Position numbers and translations under genes: made by a program. A stretch of DNA of 64,000 bases, taken from contig NC_086258.1 in NCBI RefSeq assembly GCF_021018805.1, forward strand, positions 17,794,192-17,858,191. The letters run 5' to 3'. A model generated the notes under the pieces. That model was given only the letters and a program-made list of their open reading frames with translations. It made no database searches and was not told the origin of the DNA. Origin of the DNA: Prinia subflava (taxonomy: Eukaryota; Chordata; Aves; Passeriformes; Cisticolidae). How positions within the stretch are numbered: position 1 is the stretch's first letter; the number at the start of each line of letters is the position of its first letter. Below are positions 47,401-60,204 of the stretch, in pieces.

Positions 47401-49461
47401 CTCATCCAAAAAAAGAGAGAAGAAAGCAGCAGATCTTATCCTCATCTGTACCCTGTGCTTACAGGCTCTGAACTCACAACAGACCTTGGGAGCCCTTGCA
47501 TGGCCAGGTGGTGCCAGCCTGGGCAGCAGATCTCAAATCCAGTCATTTCACTTGGCTGCTGCAGTACCCAGGGGACAGGGTGACTGCCCAGGTACTTCTA
47601 AGCAGGCTCCTGGGAAGTTTTTGGGACTGTGATTGGGTTTTTTTTATGTTTTCCTACTGCAGTCCCAGCAGTTAAAGGACTTGCCCTGTTTGCATTGTTC
47701 TTTGACACTGATGAAAGCACTTGAAGTGAAAGCGAAAATTTACAGATGGGAGGAGTCAGTCAAGTGCCTTAATCTCTCAGATCCCATGGACTTCTGCATT
47801 TCCTCTGGAAGAGGCACTAAATGAAATGGGATGTGGAAAGGCTGTGCAGGCACTTGGAGAAGAGAAGAGGCATGAAGGCTTCCTTGGACACAACTTCTGA
47901 GGTACTGTCTTCTTCTTTAGGGGGTCTTGTTTTCCACCCTGTTCTCTTACAAATTCTTCCTTTCTTGCTTTGAAGTAAACATTCAGAAGCAGGCACTGGA
48001 ATGTCTGTGGCTGTAGGGAAATTATCAATGTGCTGCACGTTTTCTCCAGAGGGAGGGATGTGTTACTGGTGCTGGTGATCTCTGTAATGAAATACCAGCA
48101 CATCTGTAGCCCAGACTGGAACTTCCAGAGAGCTCTGTGTGAACTCACACTGATTGTGTGAATGCAGAAACTCGACAGCTTCCTGTTGGTGCATTTATAT
48201 AAAAGTGTGAGCGACCTCAGAAAGAAAAAGTGTATTAATAGCATTTTCCTGTTCATGTAATTCCTGAATAATTTTCCCCATATCCATTTATCTTTTTTTT
48301 TCCTCATCACTCCTTAGCATGTCTTGCTAATATCTTCTTTTCCAAAAGTGCCATCCTGTCATGTTTGCAAATAAGGGAGAATTTGTCAGCAGAGTTGCAA
48401 GAGAAATCCCTGCAGCTCTCCTCCTTTCCAAGGAGAAGCTGCCACCCAAGCTGGTGCTGGTTGTTCATGCTCCCAGGTCGAACCTAACTAATGATCAATC
48501 CAACCTGGCAGCTCTGGCTTCAGACTGAGCCAAAACAGAACCAAAACACAAAGCATTAGTAACTAAGGACAGTGGTTTTAAACCAGAAGTAGTTAAACCA
48601 CTAATTCTACTTGATGCACTGCAGGAAGTAAAAAAGTGTTACCAATGTTTTCTAGTGATTGCTGTGGAAAAATTTTTTCAGAGCAGGTAGGGGAAAGCCA
48701 AAGTGTGCTTTACACTTAGGATATTTTGCAGAGATTTCTCAGCTCTACCACAATGTCCTGCTGGTTGCTCTCTCTGCAATGGCTTTTGGAGCTGTGGATA
48801 CAAACTGAGTCAGTCATACACTCACTCACGAAACTGAGGGAAAAGTGATAGAGAAAGTGATACTAAAATGATCTTATGTAAGTACTTCGCCTCTTCTGGG
48901 AAAGAACTTAGAAAATAAAATCTGTAGGATCTTCTAAAGTTCCTTGAGTTTTATTCTGTTGCCTTACTTCCTTCAGTACTATTATTTTCTCCAAACTCAC
49001 TGCAACTTAAGCCTTCTCCATGGGACCCTTAGGATGCCAGATACATCTTTTAGAGATTGTGGTGTCATGCTCCACCAAGCTGCTCCTGACCAAAAAACCT
49101 ACAGACCAAAAAACCTACAGACTAAATCACTCTTAAAGCTATAAGGCCCAGGGTCTGTGGCTGGAAGAGGGAAAAGGAGTGAGAAAATGCAGCGTTTACA
49201 GCTGGAGAACAGCACTGGATTTTGTGTGTCTGTGACTGGGCTTAATGGTTGGTTGGAGAGGGGAGGATGTGTAAACCCTGGGGCAGCAGCTCTGCTCTGC
49301 TGGCTCCTGGGGGGTGTTGGGGGGACTCTGCTTTGGTCACTTTGGGGGTCCCCACTGAACCTGTGCTGGAGGCAGAAAGCCTGAGGACACACACTGGAAA
49401 GGCAGTCAGCTGGTTTAACTTGTGCTGAAGTAGGAGGAAACATGGGTCAGAGTGTTCCAGG
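44480..49461. other. Non-coding stretch, no gene recognised
   Basis: Mostly AT-rich sequence with short open frames only. A 17-bp direct duplication (ACCAAAAAACCTACAGA) is visible at about 49,090-49,122. No exon was recognised. Confidence 0.45.
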
Positions 49462-49800
49462 TCATTCAATTTTAACTTTGAGAGAGAACCTTTGCTCCCC
49501 TGGAGTGATGCCATTGCACTGGAGACTGAATTTCCTTCTGTTGGCAAACACTGGAGTTAATTACTATCTTGTGTTTGCCATGGGGGAAGGAAAAGCCTTC
49601 AAGTTTCAGGCAGTAATGTTTCCTCAAGTAGATCCTTTTGAAAACTAAAGGACCTTGATAGGGCTCTGCAGATTTCCTGTCAAATCCTCTTTCTCCTGCT
49701 GGTCATCTCAGGTGGGCTGGTCTGTGGGTCACGTCGGACCGGGGGGGAAGCTGAGTGTGAATGGCTGGGGTTTGCTGAAGGAATTCAAGCTCTTCCTGTT
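49462..49800 (+). repeat. Duplicated non-coding segment, copy upstream of gene A
   Basis: Aligns to about 60,205-60,545. Shared blocks include ACTTTGAGAGAG, GTTTCAGG(C)AGTAATG or TAATGATGTTTCCTCAA, TAGATCCTTTT, GATTTCCTGTCAAATCCTCT, TTCTCCTGCTGGT and GGTTTGCTGAAGGAA. It lies about 2.2 kb upstream of gene A's first coding exon. Confidence 0.8.
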
Positions 49801-50399
49801 TGTTACTTTATTCATCTGCTGCTTGTTCTGCTTTTAGATCTGACTTTGCTCTCTTACAGCTCTGCAGACAATTCCAGTAGCTCTGAAAAGTGAAAATTTA
49901 TGTTGCTTTGAAAAAGAACGGGAAGCAGGCAAAAAAAACCCAAACTGGATGACAAATGTTTTCTGTCCAAAGAATGTGTTTCACTTTAGATTTGAGTGTT
50001 TCATAGAAGTAAGTTTAAAACAATGGCAAGAGCTGGCCAAGACAGCTGGAGAGTCTCCGGATTTTAAGACAGATCAGTGGTGGGAAACAGAGATTTGATG
50101 TTCTGGCTGTTGAAACCAAAGAGAAGAGGGGCAGAGGGAGGGAATGTCACCAGGGAGGAGAGGAAGGGAGAGGTCCTTTGACCAGAATAGGGAGAGGGGC
50201 AAGGAGACCACACAAGAGAGAACCAAATGAATGAGGATACAAGATATAGACATCAGGCTGAAAACTACTGGGGAAAACCCAAATCTTAACCTCTGGGTAT
50301 AAAAACTCTGCCAGATGTGCTGCAGCTGCTCTGTGCAGTGACCATGCTCTGGGCTTTAAATCCTCTGGAGGCATTTAAAAGACAAGAGGTGGCATGATC

Positions 50400-50485
50400 T
50401 ATGGAGTGGATTTGGCAGCGCTGTGTTAACAGCTGGACTTGATAGTCTTGAGGATCTTTTCCCAGATTATGGTTCTGTGATTCCA
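50400..50485 (+). mobile_element. CR1 LINE 3' terminal fragment
   Basis: A GCTGGACTTGATAGTCTTGA block followed by GGATCTTTTCCCAGATTATG and GGTTCTGTGATTCC matches the CR1 3' end. The extent to the left is unclear. Confidence 0.6.
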
Positions 50486-51985
50486 AGACTGGTGTCAATC
50501 CATGGAACTCTGTTCATCTTCAGGGCAGGAGGGACAGGCGTTGTTAACTTTGCTTTGCGAATCAGGAAATGGGATAATGTGTGCAAAATGATCAGAAAAA
50601 AAAAATAAATAAATAGACAGGATACATTTTTTTGATGTATGGGAAGAGGATGAGAAGAGCTTGTTGTTAATACTTGGTGGGGTCAGAGGAAACCCTTGCA
50701 GGACTGTCCAGGTGAGCAGGAGCTCTGTGCATAAAGTGCAAACGGTTCCCTGGTGTGGTGGTGGAAGAGGAGGGATCACTCCTTGCAGGGTGTGCATGGA
50801 GCAGTGCCAGGGGCTGCCTCTGTCCAGCATTTCCTGCAGTTGATCCTGCACAGGGGTGTCGAGAGCCGGAGGTGTCCCAGGTTTTATTCCACAGGAAATT
50901 TTGCAGCTGGTCTCAAGGACTGGGTTTGCACCCAAGGGTGTGTCCCGTGGGTTGCATTTCTCCTGGATCACCTCTTTCTGGGAAATGGGATGGAAGTCTC
51001 AGCAGACATGGATCAGCACAGACCATGAAAGACAAACATTTATTAACTTCTGTTGAATGTGTAATTAGGAATTAGTGTACTAACTAATTTGGAAATTTCC
51101 TCAAGGTACTTCTCAGGTAGTGACAGCAAAAAAAGTTGTTTTAATGAAAGCTTTGGATGAAAAGCTCCCAGGAACAAAGCAATTGGTGTTTTCCAGAGCT
51201 AGTCTGGTGAGGAAAGTTAGGTGAATTTTCTATAATTTCTTTTCTTATTTGACAGTATTTTGCAAAAATTTACTTCACAAAGTCGTGACAGTTTTATTTA
51301 AATGGTTGATAATTAATTTCTGACTAAATCCGAGGATGTTTTGAAAAGAAATACCAAGTTATTGTTTGCTTGTTCATTTGACTTGAACAGATATATCCCA
51401 TGAGATCTCCTAAATTCAAAATAAATATTTCATCTTAGGCCAAGCAAAATATTCCTTCAGCATAATCCATCTTCCTTAGTTAGTTTTCTGGTGTGTTTTG
51501 GAAGTGACAGCAAACCAAGCTGTTATTTGCTGCTCCTGCTGAGGGCTCTGTGCAGGGCCACTGCCTGGAGGTGCCCGGAGGTCGTGGACATGGATGGAGC
51601 CCCCCAGGCTCAGGAGGGATTTCCCTCTCCCTGCAGAGGGACCTCGTGTCAAGCACTGCTGTGCTTGAGCCAGAGGTGGAAGGGGCTGTGAGTTTGGCCC
51701 TTGCAAAGCCCTTGCAGGGTGCAGTAGCACTGAGCAGTGTGAGGGTTCCTCTTGCTCCCATCACCGTGACCTGGGCTGGAGGCAGCTGCCTGGCATTTGG
51801 TCTGTGAGCTTTTATTGTTATTTTTTTGTCTGGACAAAGAGAACGGAGACACTTGGGTGCTAAGCACTGCCTTTAATTCCCAACAGGGAGAAGACTGAGT
51901 GAGGAGCCTGCTGAGCCTGCCCTGGCTCTGTGGAGGATCTGGGAGAGCTCCAGCCCAGCTGGAGCTGAGCCCCCTGGGCAGCCCC

Positions 51986-54900
51986 ATGGACTCTCCCCAC
52001 CTTCTGCACTTGGGTTTGCTGCTCCTGGCTCTTGCTGCTCCCCATCCAAGTGAGTCTCTGTGTTTGACTTCAGTGCTTTCCCCCGCACTTCCATAGCTCA
52101 AAACCTCTGAGCTGTTAGCAGAAAGCTCAGCTGTGCCCAGTTAAAACCAAGACCACAAAACCTCTAAGGTGAGAAGAGAAATTACAGAGGTGGAGGTTGA
52201 TGTGTTTGACCTGTCACAATCACCTCCTTTGGGAGAGGTGACTGTTTGGGTCTGCCTGATGTCAGATGAGGTGAGTCCTCTCCCAAAGGACCGACTCTTT
52301 CCCAGGAGAGTCTGAGGGAGGAAGCCTGGGACACTGCACCCAGAGTGGCCAATCTGGCAGCTCAGCTCTGAAATTCAGTGGTCTTGGGATCTGGCAGTGT
52401 GTTGGAGGGACACCTGGTGGGATTGTGCCAAGGAGTTGGGGAAGGAAAGAGGACAAGAACAGATGAGCTCAGCAAGAGAAACATCTTTCAACTCACTTCC
52501 CAAGCTACCAGCTTCCTACTTAAAAAAACAGTGGAAGCAGTGGGGGAATCCTATCATGTTCCTACCCCAAAAATTATCCTGTGAACTGGCCACAATACTG
52601 TATAAAACTTGCCCATTGGCAGACAGCGTCTCCAAAGCCATGACTGAGCTTGTCCACCAAAACCCATCCTGTTCTCTGATGCTAAACCTCTGGGTAGAAA
52701 ATTGGTAGAAAATGTTTTTTTTCTCTGTTTTCTGATTTAGATATTGCCATGTCTGCTGTTGGTCCTGCTGAAGGGACAGAAGACTCTTCCTCTGGCAGCA
52801 TAAGTGTGACAGTCTACCACTGTAAGGACTGTGAGAGCAGCACATGCAAGACTAAGGCAATAAGTTTTGAAAACTTTGAAATAATCGCTGGAACATCAAA
52901 CAAGACACTTTCAGATGCAATAACTGAGCTGGTGACCAATGAAACACACATCACTATTTGCTTTGAACGAGCAGATTCCTGTCTGGAAGGAATTTATGGT
53001 ATCTTGTGGGAGAAAGATGAGGGAGCAGGATTCTCGTGTGGCACCCTGAATGCTGGAGGTATGCTGTGTTGGGAGCCTGGTTATTTACTGCTGGAAAACA
53101 TACTGCTGGGTAGGAAACTGGACTGTCCTCTGTTAGGGCAGACAGCAAGGCTTATGAGTGAATAAACTGGAATGAATAGGTTTCTTCTGTGCAAAAAAGT
53201 CATAAAGTAATTCACAAAAGTAAATTCAGTTCTTTCAGGTCACATACTGCTTAAAACTACATTAGGAGAGATTCAGATAAACATACATTACTCTGACTTA
53301 TAAAGATATGTTTTTCTTCTTTTTTTTTGGCAACAGCAATTCCCATGGTGGAATTCTGTGCCATGCTGCAATGTGTGAGTCCCACCTGCTTCAGCCAGAA
53401 CACACCCAGACCCAGGTGCAGCCTCCAGAGCTGCTCTGTGCTGCTCTTCTGTCCAATTCAATTAACACCCAGGAGCATCTTTCCATCTTCCTCACAAAAC
53501 TGCCAAAGTCAGGGATTCAAACCCCTGTCAGAGCATGGAGCAAGTGGCTCCACGAGGACAAAACCACATGGTGGCTCAGGTTGCAGGGGTGTGACTTAGT
53601 TGAGCTCCATCCAAGTCAGTGACATTTCTGTCTGTAGTTGGTTCTCTGAGAGCAGCTGTTATCACCTCTCCTGTTGGAGTCAGAGCATCCTTTCTAATTT
53701 TCTTGCTGACAGAAGAAAACAAAGAAAAAAGAGTTCTCTCCTTTGTATGCCTTTATTTAACCTAGCAATTCCTCCTGTATTTAATTCTGGCCACCATAAA
53801 CCACTTCTCTCTTGTATTTATGCTCACCACTGCAAAATATTGACACGCTGTCACTACTGTGTAAAACTTTGGTGACACTAAAACACTCAATCTGGAAATT
53901 GCTGTAGACAGGGATGACTGTATCCCTTGAGAGGGGAAGGGGTGGATGTACAGGTGAAGGTAGGAGGGAGTTTTCCAGATTCTCTTATAAAAATAATCTC
54001 TATAATGGCACAGTGGGATGCAGGGTTGGTAGGAGATGCACTGCAGGTTCTTAGAGATTTACTCAGCTACTGGGCTTGCTTGTTCCTTTTCTTTGGTTCC
54101 TGTGGGTAAAAGACAAAATTTTTGAATATATTTTTATTGCATAGAGGTAATGCTAGGCTTTTTACAGATGTCTTGTTATTCTTAACTGCATGTGAAAACT
54201 TTCTTACCTTCTTCAGATATTTCCATTCTTGATTCCTAGAACAACTGATCAGTTGTGATTCATTTAGTGAGAAGGAAATTTAATGACAATAGTTGATTTG
54301 GACTGTTAGGGAATTAAACATCTCTAACTCATAGCAATCATAGCAATCTCCAACATTTTGTGCAACATGATCCACTTTTTAAATCTGTTAACCTCTTCAA
54401 CACCTTCACTGACGATTTTCTACATGATCCTTATTTAGAATCAAAACTTTTTTACCTTCTATCTTTCTCAGAAAATGGAAGAGATAACATCAGTACTGAG
54501 AAGAATGTTTGCTGTGAAGCTGAGACAAATGTCTGGAGAAGCAACCCTATCCTGAAGTGCTACATTCAAAAGTCGGGTCCAAAACTCACCGCACTGCCAG
54601 TTGGCGTTCCTGAGGGAATTATAGGTTAATCTCATCTCATTTTTGTTTGCCTTTTGCTTTGAGAGGGGTTTGTCCAGACAGCTTGATGTGAATGGAGTTT
54701 TACATGGGCAGGGAGATGTCCTGTACATTCATAACTTGAATCTGCACATGATGCAGCCATCTAGTCTCAGAGCCTTAGCCTTGGCAAATGGACATGTCCA
54801 GTCCTGGACAGAGATGCCCACAGGCCCAGGTTCCTGTAATTATCTGGTGACAGACACAGGGGTGCTGAGGGAGGGGGCCACATGTTGGGCGTGCAGCAAG

Positions 54901-55681
54901 TTCCCAAGGACTGACCTTATCTGTAAGTGCTAAATGAGACTTTGCCTCCAGACTAAGAGGACGTTTGTCAACTAAAGGTGACATTTATATATTCAGATTT
55001 CTTTCATGGTAGAAACCCGTCATCTACCTTAGGTCATTTTTAGGACAAGAAGGTTTTTAAAAACCATTCAAAGTGGATTTCCTTATTTGAACACTTCATC
55101 AAGGATGGGTCTCTCACCACTTGTTGGTTATTTCAGACAAGATTGATGTTCAAAGGTATCTGTTGTGGTGGGCTGACAAGAATTTCTTTGAATGTTGATA
55201 AAGTGAGCATTATGCCAGGTACCTTCAGTAAGATATGGTGACCTGGAGGCTCTTTGTTCTCTCATTCATCAGTTCCTTCTCTCTTTATCAGATGGGGCCA
55301 GTTCCTTTGTGTGGTATTACGAGGCAGGTCATGGCTTGGCACTCCTGCTTGCTTCACTTGGATGCTCTGTTTTCTTCTGCTCTGCAGGTAATGCTGAATT
55401 TCTCACCAGCAAAAACAACAGCATTGGCATCGTGTCTGCATTGCTGGTTACTGTGGCTGTGGCAGGATGTGCCACCACGTATTGCTTCTTGAGGCAGCGG
55501 CGTCGCCGAGGTAAAGGCTGACAAATCGTGTGTTGCATACTTGGAAGTGGAAAAAGCACAAAGGGTTTTCCTCCTGGATCTCATCTCCATTGTGTTCTTC
55601 ATGCAGTTCTTAATGGTCTTCCCTGTGCTGACAGCCAGAATGAACTCCCATGACAGTGCCCACTCGGGGCCTTTGTTATGA
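51986..55681 (+). CDS. Gene A: unassigned cysteine-rich type I membrane protein
   Basis: Exons 51,986-52,049, 52,741-53,058, 54,472-54,624, 55,388-55,510 and a likely terminal exon 55,635-55,681 give 234 residues, with all introns GT-AG and phase 1. Residues 1-21 are a signal peptide (leucine-rich core HLGLLLLALAAP). The ectodomain has nine cysteines (49, 52, 57, 95, 102, 121, 141, 142, 157) and four N-glycosylation motifs (Asn75, 88, 133, 188). A single membrane helix spans about 190-212, then an RQRRRR stop-transfer stretch and a roughly 15-residue tail. It has no Ig-fold signature (no B/F-strand Cys pair with DxxxYxC). Clustered C-x2-C-x4-C and a later CC pair recall three-finger (Ly6/TGF-beta receptor-like) ectodomains, but this is weak. 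The tail is the least certain part: reading through the exon 4 donor stops after three codons, and another phase-compatible acceptor lies at 58,410. Its place next to a CD7-like gene suggests an immune-cell surface role (inference). Confidence 0.65.
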
Positions 55682-58616
55682 AAAGTAAGCACAGACGGAA
55701 TTGCCTCACTGCTTCCTCCTGAAACAAGGGGAAAAGCACTGGCAGGACCAGGAAATCACAGGGTCAGCCTTCCCTCCGTGGGATCCTGTTCCTTGGAGCA
55801 GTCCCAGACTGCAGCACTGCTGTGCAGCTTCTCTGGCAGAGATGAGTCCCAGCCAGGACACAGATGGACATCCAGGCACGGGCTGACAGGGCCCTCAGGA
55901 GAGTGGCTCCTTCTCTCAGCCCTGCCCTTCTCTCAGCTTTAATTTAAGAACGAGTATTTCCCTAAATGCATCCAAGAGGGAAGTTTGTTTTGCAAACCCA
56001 GATGCATGGAGAGAGGTGGGATGGGCTCTCTGGAGACTTCTACAGACACTTCTTGCACCTGCCATATGTCCTTCCCCCTCCATCCTGTGTCCTCTTGGCT
56101 CCAGTGTTTTTGGCACCTTGTGTATGCCTGGGACTCCTCTCAGTTACTCAGCTAGTCCATCCCCTAGAAACTGATGTTGGTTGTTTCTTTGTAAAAGTCA
56201 AAGGATTAAATTTCCTAGTCTAAATTTGTTTTGGGAGGAGCTGCACCAGTGCTTGCAAAGCCCAGCAAAGGAACACTAAATGAGTCTCACTGCTGTTGTT
56301 ACATCAATAGATAATTGGATATATTGGTGTGAGGGGTAAAAAATTTACCAGTAATGGCTGCCCTGAGGTCCTACCCAGGGGTGCAATGCCCAGTGATGTC
56401 TCAGGTGTGTCCTAGAGCCCCTCTAAGGCACAGGCTGATGGGTCACAGCACCAGGGCAGAGTCACAGCAGAGCCTTGAACCCACGTTCATGGCCATGAGG
56501 CTGCTGCCCCCTTTGTGGAGCAAGGGGTGGCCCAGTAGCAGATGGGAGAGGGGAGGTGCCCTAGAGGACTTCACAAATACAGGCATTTTGTTTGTAATTC
56601 TAACTGGAATCTACCAATTTCCTTGGTGGCCTCACTTTTTTTTTTTTTTTTTGCCAATTCTGCAATTTAGGCAACACAGACAGGTTCCTGACAGAGAAAG
56701 CCTGACACATCTTTGATAACCATCTACAAGGGAGAAAACCTCTCCACCAGCTGCATCCTCCTCCTCTCTCCTGATGTACAGCAACCAGCTGAACACAGAC
56801 TGATTTTCCATGCAAAGTCCTGCTCTTTTATTCACAAATAGTCCTGTTTTCACCAATGTACCTTCACCACATCCACACCTTCCCTGAGCACTGTGACTCT
56901 TGTCCAGCTCCAGGCCTTTGTGAGCAGCACAAGCAGCACCAGGAGCCCCCATCCTCTCCTGATGCTTGGCTGCAGGCACCCCAGGGTGTGTGGCTGACTC
57001 AGCAGCACAGGCTGAAACCAGCTGAATTCTCTCTGAGTGGAAGTGTGAACTGCTCTGAAATGTTTCCCATGCCCTCTGCATGTCTTTCCCTTGGTAATAC
57101 CACTGCACCACCCAAAGTGTTTGTATATTTTTAATTCTCAGGTCGTCTCAGGATTCTCCAAAGCGTTTTGCACAGCTGGCTGATTGGTTGGACTGGTTTG
57201 GTTTTTGGAAGAGATGTTTGATTTTGCCCCCACCCCCAGGCTGAGGACATGTCTGTGTGTTTGTTCCTGAGCAGGGGTGGGTGGGAGGCTGTGTCCAGCT
57301 CCCTCAGGGTCACAGAGGCCTTGGCCTCCCCCCAGGCTGAACAGAATTCTTCCATCAATCTTCCTGACAAATTAGGCAAGTTTAGACAGCGTGTGATGAA
57401 TACAGAAATCAGAAATCCCGTGGGGTACTTGGTATCTTTAAATCATTCCCCATTCCCACTTGATTTGAATAAATCCTCAACTTTTGCATTGGATCTAACT
57501 TAGTATCAGGACTGTTGAGCAAAAATCAGTGGGAGCACAAATGGCAGAGCAAATTCTCAAGCAAAGTTAAAGTTTGCTGTCATTTTTCCCATTGTTTAGT
57601 TCCCCATACACCTGTAGCTGAAACTTCCAGCAGGAAATCACAAAGGATGTAGGACGTTGTGTCCTTCTTGAACTTTGCTACAGTCAAATCTAAAAGGAAA
57701 AGTTCTTAATGTAAAAGATCCAAATAATTATAATAATTATTTTTTAGAAAGGTAGAAGGGCCTCTGTGCTTAAATATACCTTTTCTTTGGCAAAGGAGAC
57801 CAATGCTTTTTTGGGTTGGAGGGGATTTTTTTTCCCCAGTCAGGGCTTTAAACTCACACTTTTAACTCAGTTCTCAGCTGTTTGGATGCAAATTTTCAAT
57901 TTTAGTGTGGTGGAATGCACTTAAACCTTCCTGAAGGGTTGAGAATCCAGGTATTCCAAGGCTGTGGTGTTGATGATCCTGTTGTCAGCTGTGTTTTGTC
58001 ATAAGGAATGTTATATTTACTCAATAAATCAAAACTAAGGTTGCCTGTAAAAAGTCCAGACTGTGGATGAACTAAGAAATAGATGGAAAAATATTTTTCC
58101 TCTTTATATAGCCTCTATCACAATTGCAGTTCCATTTTTCTTCCCCTCAACAAAACTGCTGGAAGCTTTGGAAGGAGTGAGGAAGGTTCTCTTTTGAAAT
58201 TGCACTGTATTATCTTGAGGTCTTGAGATTTAATGATGTGCAGATTTAATTTCTACTCTGTAACAACAGCTGGGGCCAGAGACCTGGACATGTTTTGAGA
58301 GGGAAACTCATATGGGCACCTCAGTGATATCAGTCAGGAAACACAAGTCCCAGACTCATCTTTATGTCTCACTCAAATACTGTTTCCTTCACTTCTCTTC
58401 TTCCTACAGGTGATTATGCAGATTGTGGTATTTGGGGACATCCCTACCAACTGTTCCACTTTGCCCCTTTGGAGCTGTGTTGTGCTGATGCACAGCAAAG
58501 GTGCCACATCTCAGGAAAAGCAGTGAGAACTTGCTTTAAGCATCTACAGTGTTTGTCCTCAGCAAGTGCATTTTACTATTGAATATGTACACATAGAGGC
58601 AAATATTTGTAGTCAT
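55682..58616. other. Downstream of gene A, nothing firm
   Basis: A T-tract at 56,636-56,652 and CA/GT-poor non-coding sequence. A phase-1-compatible alternative exon follows the acceptor at about 58,401-58,410 and runs open to TGA at 58,580; it could be an alternative last exon of gene A but resembles nothing known. Confidence 0.4.
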
Positions 58617-58672
58617 AGGATCATGGGATGGTTGGTGTTGGAAGGAACCTAAAAGATCATCTTATTTTGTCT
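58615..58672 (-). mobile_element. CR1 LINE 3' terminal fragment
   Basis: TCATAGGATCATGGGATGGT then TGGTGTTGGAAGGAACCTAA and AAGATCATCTT, the reverse complement of an avian CR1 terminus. Very short. Confidence 0.8.
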
Positions 58673-59328
58673 TATGGCATAAAAAAATGACAAAAAATAC
58701 TTAAAGGCCTGACTCACCAAAAAGCCATAATTTGATAGCTGTTTTTGCATTTCAGGGTCATAATAATCACAATAAAACTTCATCTTAAGCACTGGCAATT
58801 CACTGTGTGGTGGTGCATCCTCCCTTTTCCAGGCCACACTTGGATCTGAGAAATGCTCATTCAGCCTCAGCCTTGATGAGCAGCCTCTGGCTCTGCTCCT
58901 CTGGAGTTCATCAGAGACACTCTCTGCTCCCAGGCACTGCTGCTGTCCAACCAGCTCCTGGCTTCCTTAGGAGCAGCCTTGGAAATGATTTTTCTTGCCT
59001 GAATGGCACAACATCCCTGTTCTCACACTTCCAAAGAACGTGTGCCAGTCTGAAGTGGGGCCAGGACGAAACACTGTTGAGATTAAAGCCCCTCTCTTGT
59101 GACCCTGTAAATAGGGATGAAAACCCAGACCCTTGGAGCTCTCCTGGACCAGGGACCTTCCTCTGAATGGGGCCTGTCTGAGCCAGGGTCTCTCCCATTT
59201 GCTGCTCTTGGTGGATCCCCAAACAATGATGGATCCTGGGCTGATCCCCCCCTTGCTTGAGGCCCAACTCTTCACCCCTTGGGGAGACACAAAAGCATCC
59301 AGAGTGAGCATTCCCTGCCCTCCAGCGG

Positions 59329-59999
59329 TGTCCTGGTTTGGAAAGACAGGTGTCTGCTAAGGAAGGCAGGAGCATCCCTTGAAGATGGAAACCCCCTCCC
59401 TCTGAATCGTTATAATTTTGAAATGAAAGGGCTTTCAGGCAAAGATATGGGAATAGGAATAACAGTTCTTTACTAGGAAAATTAAAAAAAAATACAAACA
59501 TAGTAGTACAAAAAAACAGATAAAAAGAAAATACTGACAGTCAGAATATGACCTGACACCCAGTTGGTAGCAGTCCAGTCAGGTCCTCCTGGAGCAAGAG
59601 ATGTGGTTCTGTTGAAGCACTGATCCTGTAGGAGGGTGTAGTTTTCCCCTGAGGCTCCAGTGGTGGTGAGATGGGTCTGGTGTTCCTCTGGGAATGCAGA
59701 GCACACAGGCTGTGCTGGGCTCTGAATGCCAGGGTTTATCCAGGTGGGAATGCAGTGCACACAGGCTGTGCTGGGCTCTGAATGCCAGGGTTTATCCAGG
59801 TGGGAATGCTGGGCTCCTCCCCTGGGTGCAGCATCTCCCATGGATGATGGAATTGGATCAGCCCTGCAGGGAGCCTCGATGGCCCATGGACAGCAGAGAT
59901 CCCCTGGAGGGAGGATGGGTCCTGGAAGGGATAAAGAACCCTGCCCCAGCTGGTTTAACAGATGGTGATTGAATACATCTTGCAGTGCAACCTAAGACA
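59329..59999 (+). mobile_element. Solo LTR of passerine ERV type between genes A and B
   Basis: Begins TGTCCTGGTTTGGAAAGACA followed by GGAAACCCCCTCCCTCTGAA, the typical start of a common songbird LTR group (recognised from general knowledge), and ends around CCTAAGACA. About 670 bp. The strand is assumed from the TGTCC start. An internal 56-bp tandem repeat is listed separately. No retroviral coding sequence is adjacent. Confidence 0.65.
59690..59809. repeat. 56-bp tandem repeat inside the LTR, 2.1 units
   Basis: Unit starts GGGAATGCAG at 59,690, again at 59,746 and partly at 59,802. The units differ at one or two bases. Tandem repeats in this part of an LTR are often enhancer-like, but that is not shown here. 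Confidence 0.9.
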
Positions 60000-60204
60000 A
60001 GCAGAATTCCTCACGGGTGCCTTGCACTGACTCTTTATATCTGTGTGCAGATGCTTTGGCATCTGCAAATGGGAGAAATGCCAACAAGGTGCTCACACGA
60101 TCTTCTTTAAGTGCTTCTGTCTCAGAGCCAATCTCTTCTCTTAGAAACTGTTGCTCTTTCTACTTGTTAAGTACATGTGTAGAATATAAACAGCCTTCTG
60201 GGTT

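Noticed and set aside
53338..53374. Possible small extra exon of gene A (IPMVEFCAMLQ)
   Set aside because: An acceptor is present, but the better donor (GTGAGT) gives the wrong phase and the in-phase donor is weak. The model works without it.
58411..58582. Alternative last exon of gene A
   Set aside because: Phase and acceptor fit, but it needs a 2.9-kb intron and the encoded tail is cysteine-rich and unlike a cytoplasmic tail. Kept only as an alternative.
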